From the NCBI GenBank assembly GCA_028284235.1, contig JANQSC010000040.1:1-60709 (forward strand): 60,709 nucleotides of DNA, in the 5' to 3' direction. The notes below the pieces were generated by a model. That model was given only the letters and a program-made list of their open reading frames with translations, was not told where the DNA came from and searched no databases. Positions 16,268 to 24,810 of the stretch are shown here, one piece after another. Made by a program: the position numbers and the translations under genes. The number at the start of each line of letters is the position of its first letter. Position 1 is the stretch's first letter. The stretch is from Opitutaceae bacterium. Lineage in GTDB: Bacteria; Verrucomicrobiota; Verrucomicrobiia; Opitutales; Opitutaceae.

Positions 16268-18685
16268 ATGAAACTATCCGCTAAACACATCGCATGCATC
16301 CTCGCGATCATCGCTGTTCTCACCTTCGCATTGTTGTCGCTTCAACGAAGCGACTCGCCCAAGCATCAATACGCTGCCATGAAAATCGAGAAGACGCTCG
16401 ACAAGTTGTACGGCTACTTGGATGACGCGCACGGAGGCGAGCCTCCGAGCAAACGCGAGCGGTACTTTCGCCGAATTTCGACCTTTCCCGTCTTTCTGAA
16501 TACAGATATCGAACTGGAAACGGTGTCCGAAATCGTCTCTGCTACCGAAGACGGCATGACTTTGGTCTACACCGACAGCGAGCAGGAACTCCTCGGGTTC
16601 GTCGATATCAGCGACCCCTACAATCCCGAGCCGGACGGCGTTGTCGAACTCGGTGGCGAACCGACGTCCGTAACCGTCACCGGGAAGTACGCCCTCGCCT
16701 GCATCAATACGAGCGCGGATTTCGTGGATACAAGCGGCGTGCTGATCGTCATCGACATCGACGCCCGCTCCATCGTGCGTGAAATCGAGCTCGGCGGCCA
16801 GCCCGACGCCATCGCCGCCAGCCCGGACGGGCAGTACGCCGGCATCGTCATCGAGAACGAACGAGACGAGGACGATGGACCCAACGACGGCGCTCCGCCC
16901 CAGCTACCCTCGGGATTCGTAGTGATCGTCGATCTCGTCGGCAGCCCCGCGACCTGGAGCCTGCGCGAGGTCGATCTCGCGGGCGTGGCCGACAAGTTCC
17001 CTGAAGACGCGGAACCGGAATTCATCGATATCAATCGTCGCAATATCGCAGCTGTCAGCCTGCAGGAAAACAACCACATCGCTTTGATCGATCTCCAAAG
17101 CGGCGTTGTCGTAAACGACTTCCCCGCCGGCACTGTCAATCTCAAGAAAATCGATACGGAAGAAAACGACCTCATCGAGTTTAATTCCAGCCTCAGCGAC
17201 GTGCCTCGCGAGCCCGACGCCCTCACGTGGGTGAGCGACTACCGAATCGCCACGGCAGATGAAGGCGACCTCGACGGCGGCAGCCGCGGCTTCACGATTT
17301 TCAACCGTCGAGGGGATGTTCGCTTCACATCCGGAAGCAACGACGACCACCTCGTGGGCATGATCGGCCACTACCCCGAAGACAGGTCGGAAAACAAAGG
17401 CAACGAGCCAGAAGGCATCGAGTTCGCCAAATTCGGCCGCGACTCCCTGCTCTTCGTCGGCTCCGAGCGTTCCAGCGTCGTGTCGGTATACAAGCTCAAC
17501 GACCGCCGCAAGGAGCAACCCGAGTTCCTCCAAGTCCTTCCCGCTGGCGTCGGGCCGGAGGGAATCCTGGCAATCCCGCAGCGCAACCTGCTTGTCGTGG
17601 CAAGCGAAGTGGACGCTCGGGACGACAAGTTCCGCTCCACCATCACCGTCTACAAGCACGCCTTCAAAGAGCCGACCTATCCGACGGTCGCTTCGGAAGA
17701 CCGCAAAAACGGCACTCCCATTCCATGGGCAGCGTTGTCCGCCTTGGCGGCGAACAAGAAGAACCCGAACCGCGCTTGGACCACCTACGACAGTTTCTAC
17801 CAGAAGAGCCGTATCTTCCGGCTGGATACATCCGCCACTCCCGCGATCATCGACAAGGAAATCGTCCTGAAAGACACCTACGGCGCCTTTGCCGCGACCA
17901 TCGCCGACGCCAACGCCAAAGGCTATGAGGACATCGTTCTCGAAGATCTGATCAACGAGGACTCGACCATCAACGTGGATCCGGAAGGCCTGGCCCGACG
18001 CCGCGGAGGATTCTGGCTCGCGTCGGAAGGAAGCGGCACCATCGGCGACGACGACCGCCCCATCCTTACTCAGGATTGGATATTCAAGGTGGCCAACAAT
18101 GGTGACATTGAAGCGGTCGTCAGCCTCCCGGACGCGGTCAACGCCAAGCAACAGCGATTCGGTTTCGAAGGCGTCGCGTCGGTCGGGAACGGCAACAACG
18201 AAGTCCTCTATGTATGCTTTCAGCGCGAATGGGACGGCGACCCGGACGACCACGTTCGCATCGGCCGATACGAGGTCGGAACCGGCGATTGGACCTTCTA
18301 CTACTACCCCATCGACGCGCCCGAGTCTCCGAATGGCGGCTGGGTGGGGCTCTCCGAGATCGTCGCTCTCACCCCGTACGACTTTCTCGTAATCGAGCGC
18401 GACAACCAAGGGGGACTCGACGCCCGCATCAAGAAAATCTACCACTTCTCGACCGAAGGCGTTACGCCATTGCCCGAGTCCAGCGCCCCCGCGTTTCCGG
18501 TGCTCGACAAGTATGAAGCGCGCGACCTCATTCCCGATCTGATCGCCGACAACGGCAGCGTGATCGAAAAGGTAGAAGGCCTTGCCGCGCTCGCCAACGG
18601 GGAACTGATCATCGTCACCGACAACGACGGCGTCGACGACTCTTCCGGCGAGACTCAATTCATCAATTTAGGGACCATAGAATAG
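16268..18685 (+). CDS. Exported phytase-like esterase (PF13449 type) with LVIVD/propeller N-terminal half
   Basis: 805-residue exported or membrane-anchored protein (hydrophobic N terminus MKLSAKHIACILAIIAVLTFALLSL). The first half is a propeller with LVIVD-like repeats ('GFVDISDPYNPEPDG', 'VLIVIDIDARSIVREIELGGQPDAIAAS' beginning, 'IALIDLQSG'). From about residue 490 the protein matches the 'esterase-like activity of phytase' domain: 'ILTQDWIFKV', 'FEGVASVGNG', 'GLSEIVALTPYDFLVIERDNQ' and a closing 'IIVTDNDGVDDSSGETQF'. This predicts hydrolysis of phosphate esters outside the cytoplasm. It stands alone, behind a candidate Pho box and before a strong terminator. Asp/Glu-rich surface fits a calcium-binding or halophilic/marine exported protein. 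Confidence 0.78.
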   Translation: MKLSAKHIACILAIIAVLTFALLSLQRSDSPKHQYAAMKIEKTLDKLYGYLDDAHGGEPPSKRERYFRRISTFPVFLNTDIELETVSEIVSATEDGMTLVYTDSEQELLGFVDISDPYNPEPDGVVELGGEPTSVTVTGKYALACINTSADFVDTSGVLIVIDIDARSIVREIELGGQPDAIAASPDGQYAGIVIENERDEDDGPNDGAPPQLPSGFVVIVDLVGSPATWSLREVDLAGVADKFPEDAEPEFIDINRRNIAAVSLQENNHIALIDLQSGVVVNDFPAGTVNLKKIDTEENDLIEFNSSLSDVPREPDALTWVSDYRIATADEGDLDGGSRGFTIFNRRGDVRFTSGSNDDHLVGMIGHYPEDRSENKGNEPEGIEFAKFGRDSLLFVGSERSSVVSVYKLNDRRKEQPEFLQVLPAGVGPEGILAIPQRNLLVVASEVDARDDKFRSTITVYKHAFKEPTYPTVASEDRKNGTPIPWAALSALAANKKNPNRAWTTYDSFYQKSRIFRLDTSATPAIIDKEIVLKDTYGAFAATIADANAKGYEDIVLEDLINEDSTINVDPEGLARRRGGFWLASEGSGTIGDDDRPILTQDWIFKVANNGDIEAVVSLPDAVNAKQQRFGFEGVASVGNGNNEVLYVCFQREWDGDPDDHVRIGRYEVGTGDWTFYYYPIDAPESPNGGWVGLSEIVALTPYDFLVIERDNQGGLDARIKKIYHFSTEGVTPLPESSAPAFPVLDKYEARDLIPDLIADNGSVIEKVEGLAALANGELIIVTDNDGVDDSSGETQFINLGTIE

Positions 18686-18699
18686 CCACAAAAACGGGA

Positions 18700-18730
18700 G
18701 CGTCGCCAGAGGGGTCTGGCGGCGCTTTCT
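18700..18730 (+). terminator. Strong, probably bidirectional terminator
   Basis: An 11-base stem (GCGTCGCCAGA at 18700-18710, TCTGGCGGCGC at 18715-18725, one G-U pair, GGGG loop) follows the phytase-like gene. On the plus strand it is followed by TTTCTTGTGTTT; read on the minus strand it is followed shortly by TTTTT (18690-18694 complement), so it can serve the convergent SMP-30-like gene too. Confidence 0.85.
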
Positions 18731-18746
18731 TGTGTTTCGACCCAAT

Positions 18747-19655
18747 TCAGCGACCGAATCCCGGCGCCACTTTTCGGCGCAGCAAATCCTTAGCGAAGGC
18801 CGCGTAGAGCCACACGCCATCGGGACTAATCCGAGCGTAGTTGCAACGCGGACGCCCCTCCGGAGACGGAACGACAATCAACGCGGCCGAGTCTTCTTCC
18901 CCCGCAGGCGGCGCCACTTGCGTTCCCAGTGCCGTCCCGACAAGCAAACGCCCGTCCGGCAAGGGCTGCATTCCGTCCAGCCGCCCAAGCCCATTCGAAG
19001 GAATGGCCAACCGGTATGCAGGCGAGCTGTTTGTATCCAGTTTTCCATTCGAATCGACGGGAAACCCGTGGATGGTTCCCGAATTGAATTCGGCAACCAA
19101 AAGCGTTTTCTGGCCCAGCGACAACGACAGCCCGTTCGGCATCCAACTCGTGTCGACCGCTTTGGCGAGTTCCCCGGTCCTACTGTCGACCCTCCAAACT
19201 GCGTGCGTGGCCGGGTCGGTGAAAAAGACTGTTCCGCCGTCGAGAATCGCGATGTCGTTCGACGCCGGGCCGCGGGCAACTGGCGCCTTGCCCCAGGTCA
19301 CTGGATCCCACGCGTAGATACTGCTCGCGCCACGAGCGCACCCGTAGAGCCGCCCGTCGGGACCAAAGGCAATCCCGTTGGCCCGCCCCGTGTTGTCGTC
19401 GATCAACACCTTTTCACCCGTCGCAGCGTCTATCTTGAACAAAAGCGATCGCGGGACGTCGGTGAAATAGAAGTTCCCTTCCGCATCCCAAGCCATGCCC
19501 TCCGCGAACTGGTGCCCGCTGGATACCAACTCCCATTCGGACCCTTCCTCGAAAATCAGATCGTCTCCGCGAATCGCCAAGGGCGCAACGATCGGGAGCA
19601 TCAAACAAGCGGCAAATATTCGTTCAGTGATCACGCGACCAGCAAATAGAACCAC
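18747..19655 (-). CDS. SMP-30/gluconolactonase-like secreted protein
   Basis: Six-bladed propeller of the SMP-30/gluconolactonase/LRE family, 302 residues, which hydrolyses sugar lactones in its known members. Visible family hallmarks are the metal-binding Glu in 'QFAEGMAWDAEGNFYFTDV', 'RANGIAFGPDGRLYGC', the Asn/Asp in 'ASNDIAILDGGTVFFTDP' and 'RLDGMQPLPDGRLLV'. The start is a GTG at 19655, with GTG 19634 as alternative; both leave a hydrophobic export signal (IFAACLMLPIVAPLAIRGDD). Likely last gene of a four-gene minus-strand run from 22342. A lactonase would fit downstream of the sugar dehydrogenases proposed elsewhere here. Confidence 0.8.
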   Translation of the reverse strand: MVLFAGRVITERIFAACLMLPIVAPLAIRGDDLIFEEGSEWELVSSGHQFAEGMAWDAEGNFYFTDVPRSLLFKIDAATGEKVLIDDNTGRANGIAFGPDGRLYGCARGASSIYAWDPVTWGKAPVARGPASNDIAILDGGTVFFTDPATHAVWRVDSRTGELAKAVDTSWMPNGLSLSLGQKTLLVAEFNSGTIHGFPVDSNGKLDTNSSPAYRLAIPSNGLGRLDGMQPLPDGRLLVGTALGTQVAPPAGEEDSAALIVVPSPEGRPRCNYARISPDGVWLYAAFAKDLLRRKVAPGFGR

Positions 19656-19692
19656 GCCCGTTCCACCAAGCCGAATCTGCCTGTTCAGAACA

Positions 19693-20889
19693 TTATTGGG
19701 AAGACGTTCCTTGCGACAATACGCGCCTGACCTGATAGAAGCAGCGACTCGCCCCTGGACTCGGATCCGTGATCGTCACCTGGTCGCCAACGAATTCGAA
19801 CACCGCTCCCGCCACCTGAGTCCAGCTGTCCGAATCCAGTGAATCGCTCTTCCACAAACTGTATTCCATCCCCTCGATAACTGCAACGGTAACCTGAAAC
19901 AACTCGCCGTTAGCAACCAAGTCGTAGGCTTCAACGCCTACCGCCTCGACGTCCAGTCCGACCACTTCGGAAAACTCGGCGACATCTTTGCCCACCAGAT
20001 CCTGAAAATCGTTCATAGCATCCGACTCGTCCTGAATAACGGACGACAATTCAGGGCTCGCAAGCGGAAGCACCAGATCGACCACCGCGTTGAGCTGATC
20101 GACGCTCGACTGCGTGATTGTGGCTCCATCCGCATCGCCCGTCAACAATGCGGAAAACGCCGGCTGGAACGCGTTGAACGTGTCGAGCACGGCCCCTCCC
20201 CCGATTTCAACTGTATTCACATTGATCACACGATCACTCCTTTCCGAAAGCGACTCCACCACGTCGAGCGCCAACGCCATCGCCTCGCCACCGATTTCCG
20301 GATTGGCGAGCATTATTTGAAAGAACTCGTCCCGGTGGATGTTATAAAGCTCGATCCACCTTCGGCCAATCTCGCTGCCCGCCATGAGTCGCTGCGTTTC
20401 GACGCCGTACCCGCGCATCGGATTGCCAAACACCGCGTCTTCCGAGTCGATCAATCGAGACGCGACGATGGTCGAATCCGAGTTTACGCAGGCGGTCAGG
20501 TCGTTCGCAGTCATCCCGTATGACCATCTCTCCCCGCCCGACATCGAGTTCGCGTTCTCGACAGTGAGCGAAACATCCCGGTCCACAAACCCTGACCCTT
20601 GGGCAAACACCAGTCTATAACTGAGAACGCCGTCCACGAGAGTTGCGTTCGCGCTGACCGTCTGAAAATTCTCCTGCCACTGGACCAGCACCTCGCCGGT
20701 CCCGACATTGTGAGTCAAGGTCGTGATCTCGCTGCCTGTATCCCCCACTTCGCCCGCGCACTCGCCAGACGCTTGCGTCACCGTGAAAAAGAAATCCCAC
20801 TCGCCCGACAGGTCGACCTGGGCGCCCGCGCCCGCCGAAATCGCCAATCCCAACCACACGCCACAGAGGGATTTTAATCCGAAGTTCAT
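19693..20889 (-). CDS. Secreted protein of unknown function with C-terminal 'FYQV' module
   Basis: Not recognised as a whole. 398 residues with a signal peptide (MNFGLKSLCGVWLGLAISAGAGA). An N-terminal beta-rich part ('QVDLSGEWDFFFTVTQ', 'LVQWQENFQT') is followed by an acidic alpha-helical middle (about 160-330). The last ~70 residues ('YSLWKSDSLDSDSWTQVAG' then 'ITDPSPGASRCFYQVRRV') resemble the C-terminal beta-sandwich ending in FYR/FYQV found on many secreted verrucomicrobial proteins. The gene follows the DUF4159 gene by 37 bases and precedes the SMP-30-like gene by 37 bases, suggesting co-transcription. Confidence 0.65.
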   Translation of the reverse strand: MNFGLKSLCGVWLGLAISAGAGAQVDLSGEWDFFFTVTQASGECAGEVGDTGSEITTLTHNVGTGEVLVQWQENFQTVSANATLVDGVLSYRLVFAQGSGFVDRDVSLTVENANSMSGGERWSYGMTANDLTACVNSDSTIVASRLIDSEDAVFGNPMRGYGVETQRLMAGSEIGRRWIELYNIHRDEFFQIMLANPEIGGEAMALALDVVESLSERSDRVINVNTVEIGGGAVLDTFNAFQPAFSALLTGDADGATITQSSVDQLNAVVDLVLPLASPELSSVIQDESDAMNDFQDLVGKDVAEFSEVVGLDVEAVGVEAYDLVANGELFQVTVAVIEGMEYSLWKSDSLDSDSWTQVAGAVFEFVGDQVTITDPSPGASRCFYQVRRVLSQGTSSQ

Positions 20890-20926
20890 ATTGGCGACAC
20901 TGTTTAATACCGCTTTTCCCCGGAGG

Positions 20927-21736
20927 TCAATGCGTCATCACGTAGGTGATGATATTGATCCCCATCGGATAGGAACTCCGCTCCGAGTACTGGCGGAAAA
21001 ACTCCATGTCCTCGCCCTCGCGTTCCCAGCCGTCGACTAGGTCGTTGTTGTGGCACAACAACACCATCATGCGACCCCTGTCGTCGTGGATCCCGTAAAA
21101 ACGCGGTTCCGGATCCTCCGCCACCCCGGGCATGGGATGGTACGTGTACCCTTGTCGCCAAATGTGAATCGGCACTACTTGCGGCTTCTCCTTAAAATCG
21201 TAGACGTTGTGGAAGATCTCGTGCTCCAGCGGGAGCTCGACTGGCTCGTACTCCGGCAGCGCCCGCTTGATTTGGTAGTAGAAGAGATCCCAATGCTGCG
21301 GCCCCCAGAACTCGTCAACCATCAAGAATCCGCCGCTGCGGAGGTAGTCCCCCAAGGCCTTCGCTTCGGCGTCGGTGAAATTGGCCGACCATGGAGCGAT
21401 GAGAAAAAGAAACGGGTAGTCCTTCAAATCGGGATCGGTCAGCTCGACCACCACCGGATTCGGGTTGACCTTCATCGAGGTCAACTCCTGCAGACGATAG
21501 GAAATATTCAAATCCGCTTCTGGATAGTCCCCGTCCCAGCCACGGCGCCCGTGCGGCACGTAGCGAACCCGGGCGAACGTGAATACGTCCTCCTTGAATC
21601 CCTCGTCATTCTCCCAAACCGGAAACTCGCTACGATCCGCGTACGAACGAGCGCCTCGCCCGCCAAATCGCTGCGACAAGGCCAGCTCGGAAAGCGACAG
21701 TCCCACCAACACCAGGACAACAAAGAAACGAGGCAT
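20927..21736 (-). CDS. Secreted DUF4159 domain protein
   Basis: 269-residue exported protein (signal MPRFFVVLVLVGLSLSELALS). The mature part matches DUF4159, a class-I glutamine-amidotransferase-like fold common in PVC bacteria: 'FTFARVRY', 'DYPEADLNISYRLQELTSMKVNP' (first half diagnostic), 'FLFLIAPW', 'LGDYLRSGGFLMVDEFWG' and the final 'YPMGINIITYVMTH'. The family has no established biochemical role. An upstream in-frame ATG at 21754 adds six residues. Lies between the Hcp-like gene and the unknown secreted protein on the same strand. Confidence 0.85.
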   Translation of the reverse strand: MPRFFVVLVLVGLSLSELALSQRFGGRGARSYADRSEFPVWENDEGFKEDVFTFARVRYVPHGRRGWDGDYPEADLNISYRLQELTSMKVNPNPVVVELTDPDLKDYPFLFLIAPWSANFTDAEAKALGDYLRSGGFLMVDEFWGPQHWDLFYYQIKRALPEYEPVELPLEHEIFHNVYDFKEKPQVVPIHIWRQGYTYHPMPGVAEDPEPRFYGIHDDRGRMMVLLCHNNDLVDGWEREGEDMEFFRQYSERSSYPMGINIITYVMTH

Positions 21737-21814
21737 CAAATCAAAGAGAGACACTCTCTCTAGACGCCAATCTGTCCGCGTCCGTTACGGGACGCCATCA
21801 AAATCTACCGGACG

Positions 21815-22342
21815 CTAACGGTTGGAACGGGTCGTGTTGTGATTCGCCGGAGCAGTGGCCGCTCGGCTGGAATTGTTCGAGCGCGAGGAGTTGTAGTCAG
21901 TCGCGGCCGCGCGGCCGACATTCGACGTTACTTTCATCGCCTTGAAGGTCAACGTGAGCTCCTCGTTCTTCCCTAGCTTTCGTACCGAAGTAACCACTAC
22001 ACCCGTCAATTCATATTGCATCCCATTTTTGGAGATCGTGATTTGGGAGGGAAATGAAGAATTGTTGCTGGAGCGGGCCAGCATCGGACTCGCCTTGTCG
22101 ATGCGCTTGGTGATTTTGATGGGAGCGTGCCGACGCTTGCCCGTCGCCAAGCCAGTCGCCGCGTCCCGTCCACCGCTCGACTCCATCAATCCCGATACCG
22201 AAAGGACGTCTATCCAGCCCTTGTGCTCCTTGTCCTTGGACTCCCCGGGAATACTCGGGATTTTTACGAAAATTGCGGATTGAAGCGGAATCGCCACAGC
22301 GAAGACCAAAGAGAGCAGAGCAAGTATGCGGAACGTTTTCAT
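21815..22342 (-). CDS. Hcp-like (T6SS tube-fold) protein with a Sec signal peptide
   Basis: 175 residues. The N terminus is a clear signal peptide (MKTFRILALLSLVFAVAIPLQSA). Immediately after it comes the Hcp signature 'IFVKIPSIPGESKDKEHKGWIDVLSVSG', here 28 residues of which the first part matches the canonical opening of T6SS Hcp proteins, followed by beta strands ('QYELTGVVVTSVRKLGKNEELTLTFKAM' region). The last ~35 residues are a disordered Ser/Asn/Arg-rich tail. Canonical Hcp is cytoplasmic and secreted through the T6SS; a Sec signal is odd. No T6SS gene is in the window. Best read as a periplasmic or secreted Hcp-fold protein of unknown role. First gene of the minus-strand run ending in the SMP-30-like gene. 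Confidence 0.75.
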   Translation of the reverse strand: MKTFRILALLSLVFAVAIPLQSAIFVKIPSIPGESKDKEHKGWIDVLSVSGLMESSGGRDAATGLATGKRRHAPIKITKRIDKASPMLARSSNNSSFPSQITISKNGMQYELTGVVVTSVRKLGKNEELTLTFKAMKVTSNVGRAAATDYNSSRSNNSSRAATAPANHNTTRSNR

Positions 22343-22514
22343 AATCTATAGAAGGGGTTATCGACAGCGGTAAAGTTACAATTTAGCCGATTCCTCTCTC
22401 CGGTCAAACGATGAACCCAGATTCCAGGAAACGCGTGTCGTGAGCTTTCCCGAAGATCAAATTCTCTCACATTTAGTCTCGCTCCGGAAACTCCCTAGAT
22501 TGTATCGATAAGGA

Positions 22515-23423
22515 ATGCCCTTCACGAAACGCTTCCTCGGAACTGCCCTACTCTGCACCCTCGCTTTCACCGCCGCCGCTCAAGAGCCGATTATCGAAAC
22601 CCGCTACGCCCTCGCCGAAGACTCCTTTCCGCAGGAAGGCGCGCCCAGAGGCGAAGTCTTCGAATTCGTTTGGGACAAAAGCGAGGTCTATCCAGGCACC
22701 ATTCGGCGCTACTACATCTACGTTCCCGCCCAGTACCAATCGAGCCAGCCCGCCGCCCTGATGGTGTTTCAAGACGGCCATGCCTACTTGAATCCCACCG
22801 GCGACTACCGAGCCCCCACCGTTCTGGACAATCTGATACACAATAAAGACATTCCCATTACCATCGGCGTATTTATAGATCCAGGACACCTCGACACTCC
22901 ACTTCCCCCGAAACCAGGCTGGCGACCTCGACCCGCAAACCGCAGCGTCGAGTACGACACGCTCAGCGATCGCTACGCCAACTTTCTCCTCGAGGAGATT
23001 ATCCCCGAAGTCCGAAATTCCTACAATATCACCGACGACCCGGAAGGCTGGGCCATCAGTGGAATCAGCAGCGGCGCCATCTGCGCCTTCACCGTGGCCT
23101 GGGAACGACCTGATCGCTTTCGCAAAGTGCAGAGCCACATCGGCAGCTTCACGAATATTCGCGGCGGACACAACTACCCGGCCCTCATCCGCAAGGGCAG
23201 CGACAAGAAACCGCTCCGCATCTTCCTTCAAGACGGCAGCGCTGACCTCGACAATATCCACGGCAATTGGCCGCTAGCGAACAAGCAAATGTACGCCGCG
23301 CTGAAATTTCGCGACTACGATGTCCGATTCGAATACGGCACCGGCGCCCACAACAGCAATCACGCCGGCTCGCTCTTCCCCGATTCGCTGCGCTGGCTTT
23401 GGCGCGACTATCAGTTGCCCTAA
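22515..23423 (+). CDS. Secreted esterase (esterase D/enterochelin-esterase-like)
   Basis: 302-residue exported alpha/beta-hydrolase with signal peptide MPFTKRFLGTALLCTLAFTAAA. The nucleophile elbow is G-I-S185-S-G, the acid is probably in 'LQDGSADLDN', and the His in 'TGAHNSNHAG'. 'RRYYIYVPAQY' and 'LMVFQDGHAYL' match the putative esterase/ferric-enterobactin-esterase-like family, which in glycan loci often removes acyl groups from polysaccharides. AAGGA directly abuts the ATG, so spacing of the ribosome site is poor. No siderophore genes nearby; polysaccharide deacylation is the more likely role, by context. Confidence 0.8.
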   Translation: MPFTKRFLGTALLCTLAFTAAAQEPIIETRYALAEDSFPQEGAPRGEVFEFVWDKSEVYPGTIRRYYIYVPAQYQSSQPAALMVFQDGHAYLNPTGDYRAPTVLDNLIHNKDIPITIGVFIDPGHLDTPLPPKPGWRPRPANRSVEYDTLSDRYANFLLEEIIPEVRNSYNITDDPEGWAISGISSGAICAFTVAWERPDRFRKVQSHIGSFTNIRGGHNYPALIRKGSDKKPLRIFLQDGSADLDNIHGNWPLANKQMYAALKFRDYDVRFEYGTGAHNSNHAGSLFPDSLRWLWRDYQLP

Positions 23424-23501
23424 CCCCGTGCCTCGCGTCAGCCACAGGAACCAATCCCGCGAATGCACTCTCCCTCTGTCTCACTCTCCAAGCGAAGCAA
23501 C

Positions 23502-24809
23502 ATGACCAGCCGATACACGATTATGCTCATTTGTTTTGCTCTGGGATTCAGCGCCCGGCTGTGGTTCGTCCGCTCGACCGCGCCGGAATCACCCCGTGAT
23601 TCCAACTCGTCCACCGACACTCAAGCCGCAACCGCTTCGAAAGCGTCCGTCGAACGCGGAAGCCCAATCGAGCCTACCGCAGGGATTCCATGGTATGACA
23701 AAGACTATAGCGGCAACTGGAACGACCTGCTGGACATCATCGCTAGCAAACCTGCTCAGGACGAGGAGTTTCGCGGACTATTCTCGCGAATCAGCGATTG
23801 GACCGACGCGGATAAGATCTCATTCCTACGAGCCGCATTCGCCCACAACAAAAGCGAGTATCTCGAATCAGTCGTCCGGACCGTCCTCTTCTCGCTCGCG
23901 CTAAAGTCGCCCCAAGCAGGATTGAATTTCCTGAACGCGCTCCCGCCCGTCGATCAAAACGAGTATGGATTTTCCGTGGTCAACGGACTCATTCAATCCG
24001 ATCCGCAATTCGCTTGGGAGTGGCTGAATCAAATTGAAAGCGATGAAGTTGAGTCGGGGCTGGGCAAAAACAAGCTGCCCGCATTTCGATTCATGCTGAT
24101 CTCCGTCATGTCATTCGACCCCAAAACCCGCGACCAGGCGCTCGAACTCGCCTACAACGCTCCAGGACGCAGAGAACGCGAGACGCTCGTTGGAACAGTT
24201 GTAAAAGCGATGGTCAACCACGATCCGGAAAACGCCATCGCACAAACCGAAAAGTATCCGGAAATTGAATCCGTTGTCATGGACAATGTCATCCGGTTCT
24301 GGGCGGAAGAGAGTCCCCGAACCGCGGCGAATTACTTGCTCGAGCGCCCCGAACTGATTTCCCGGCAGCGCGTCGTAGAGGTCGCTAAGAGTTTCATTTC
24401 CAATAAAGACGATGCCGGGTTTTCCGAGTTCTACCACAGCCTCGAATCAGAACGGATGAAATCGTTCCTCGCCTACCGGGCCGCAACCAGCAACGCCAGT
24501 CACAATGTGCCAGCGAGTATCGAATGGGTGAAGACAATCGAGGATGGCCAGTCCCGACAACAAGCCGCCATGGCTGCGATCAATGAAATGGGCTATTCGG
24601 ACACACTCGAAAACCAGGTCGAACTCATTGAATCTGCATTCCAAGGCTACGATCGCGAACGGCTCAATCTCTACCTTGAAACGCTCCAAGTCTGGCAAGA
24701 CGCCTACCCCGAGAAAGTGAATGACATCGTGAAAGGCTTGCCCGAAAAAGACCGATTTATTCGCGATACTCTCGAATCAACCTTAGCCCCCGGACTCAAA
24801 CAAAATTGA
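23502..24809 (+). CDS. Membrane-anchored helical-repeat protein, tandem paralog 1
   Basis: Not assigned to a named family. From ATG 23502 (435 residues) it has one N-terminal membrane segment (YTIMLICFALGFSARLWFV), a low-complexity linker, then an all-alpha region of about 350 residues with recurrent 'WLN/W-E' helices: 'SDPQFAWEWLNQIES', 'ESPRTAANYLLERPE', 'PASIEWVKTIEDGQSRQQAAMA', suggesting TPR/HEAT-like solenoid packing. An upstream ATG at 23463 would add 13 residues. The next gene is a paralog that starts one base after this stop. The pair resembles helical-repeat proteins often seen near glycan genes in Verrucomicrobiota; a scaffold role is only a guess. Confidence 0.65.
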   Translation: MTSRYTIMLICFALGFSARLWFVRSTAPESPRDSNSSTDTQAATASKASVERGSPIEPTAGIPWYDKDYSGNWNDLLDIIASKPAQDEEFRGLFSRISDWTDADKISFLRAAFAHNKSEYLESVVRTVLFSLALKSPQAGLNFLNALPPVDQNEYGFSVVNGLIQSDPQFAWEWLNQIESDEVESGLGKNKLPAFRFMLISVMSFDPKTRDQALELAYNAPGRRERETLVGTVVKAMVNHDPENAIAQTEKYPEIESVVMDNVIRFWAEESPRTAANYLLERPELISRQRVVEVAKSFISNKDDAGFSEFYHSLESERMKSFLAYRAATSNASHNVPASIEWVKTIEDGQSRQQAAMAAINEMGYSDTLENQVELIESAFQGYDRERLNLYLETLQVWQDAYPEKVNDIVKGLPEKDRFIRDTLESTLAPGLKQN

Positions 24810-24810
24810 A

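Noticed and set aside
16904-18658. 584-residue open frame antisense to the phytase-like gene
   Set aside because: The plus-strand protein has a signal, domains, Pho box and terminator. The antisense frame is Val/Asp/Gly-biased, a shadow of G/C-rich third positions, with no motifs.
21815-22342. Part of a type VI secretion system
   Set aside because: No other T6SS gene in the window and the protein has a Sec signal peptide.
22515-23423. Siderophore (enterochelin) esterase
   Set aside because: The fold matches, but there are no siderophore synthesis, uptake or Fur-box signals nearby; glycan context fits better.
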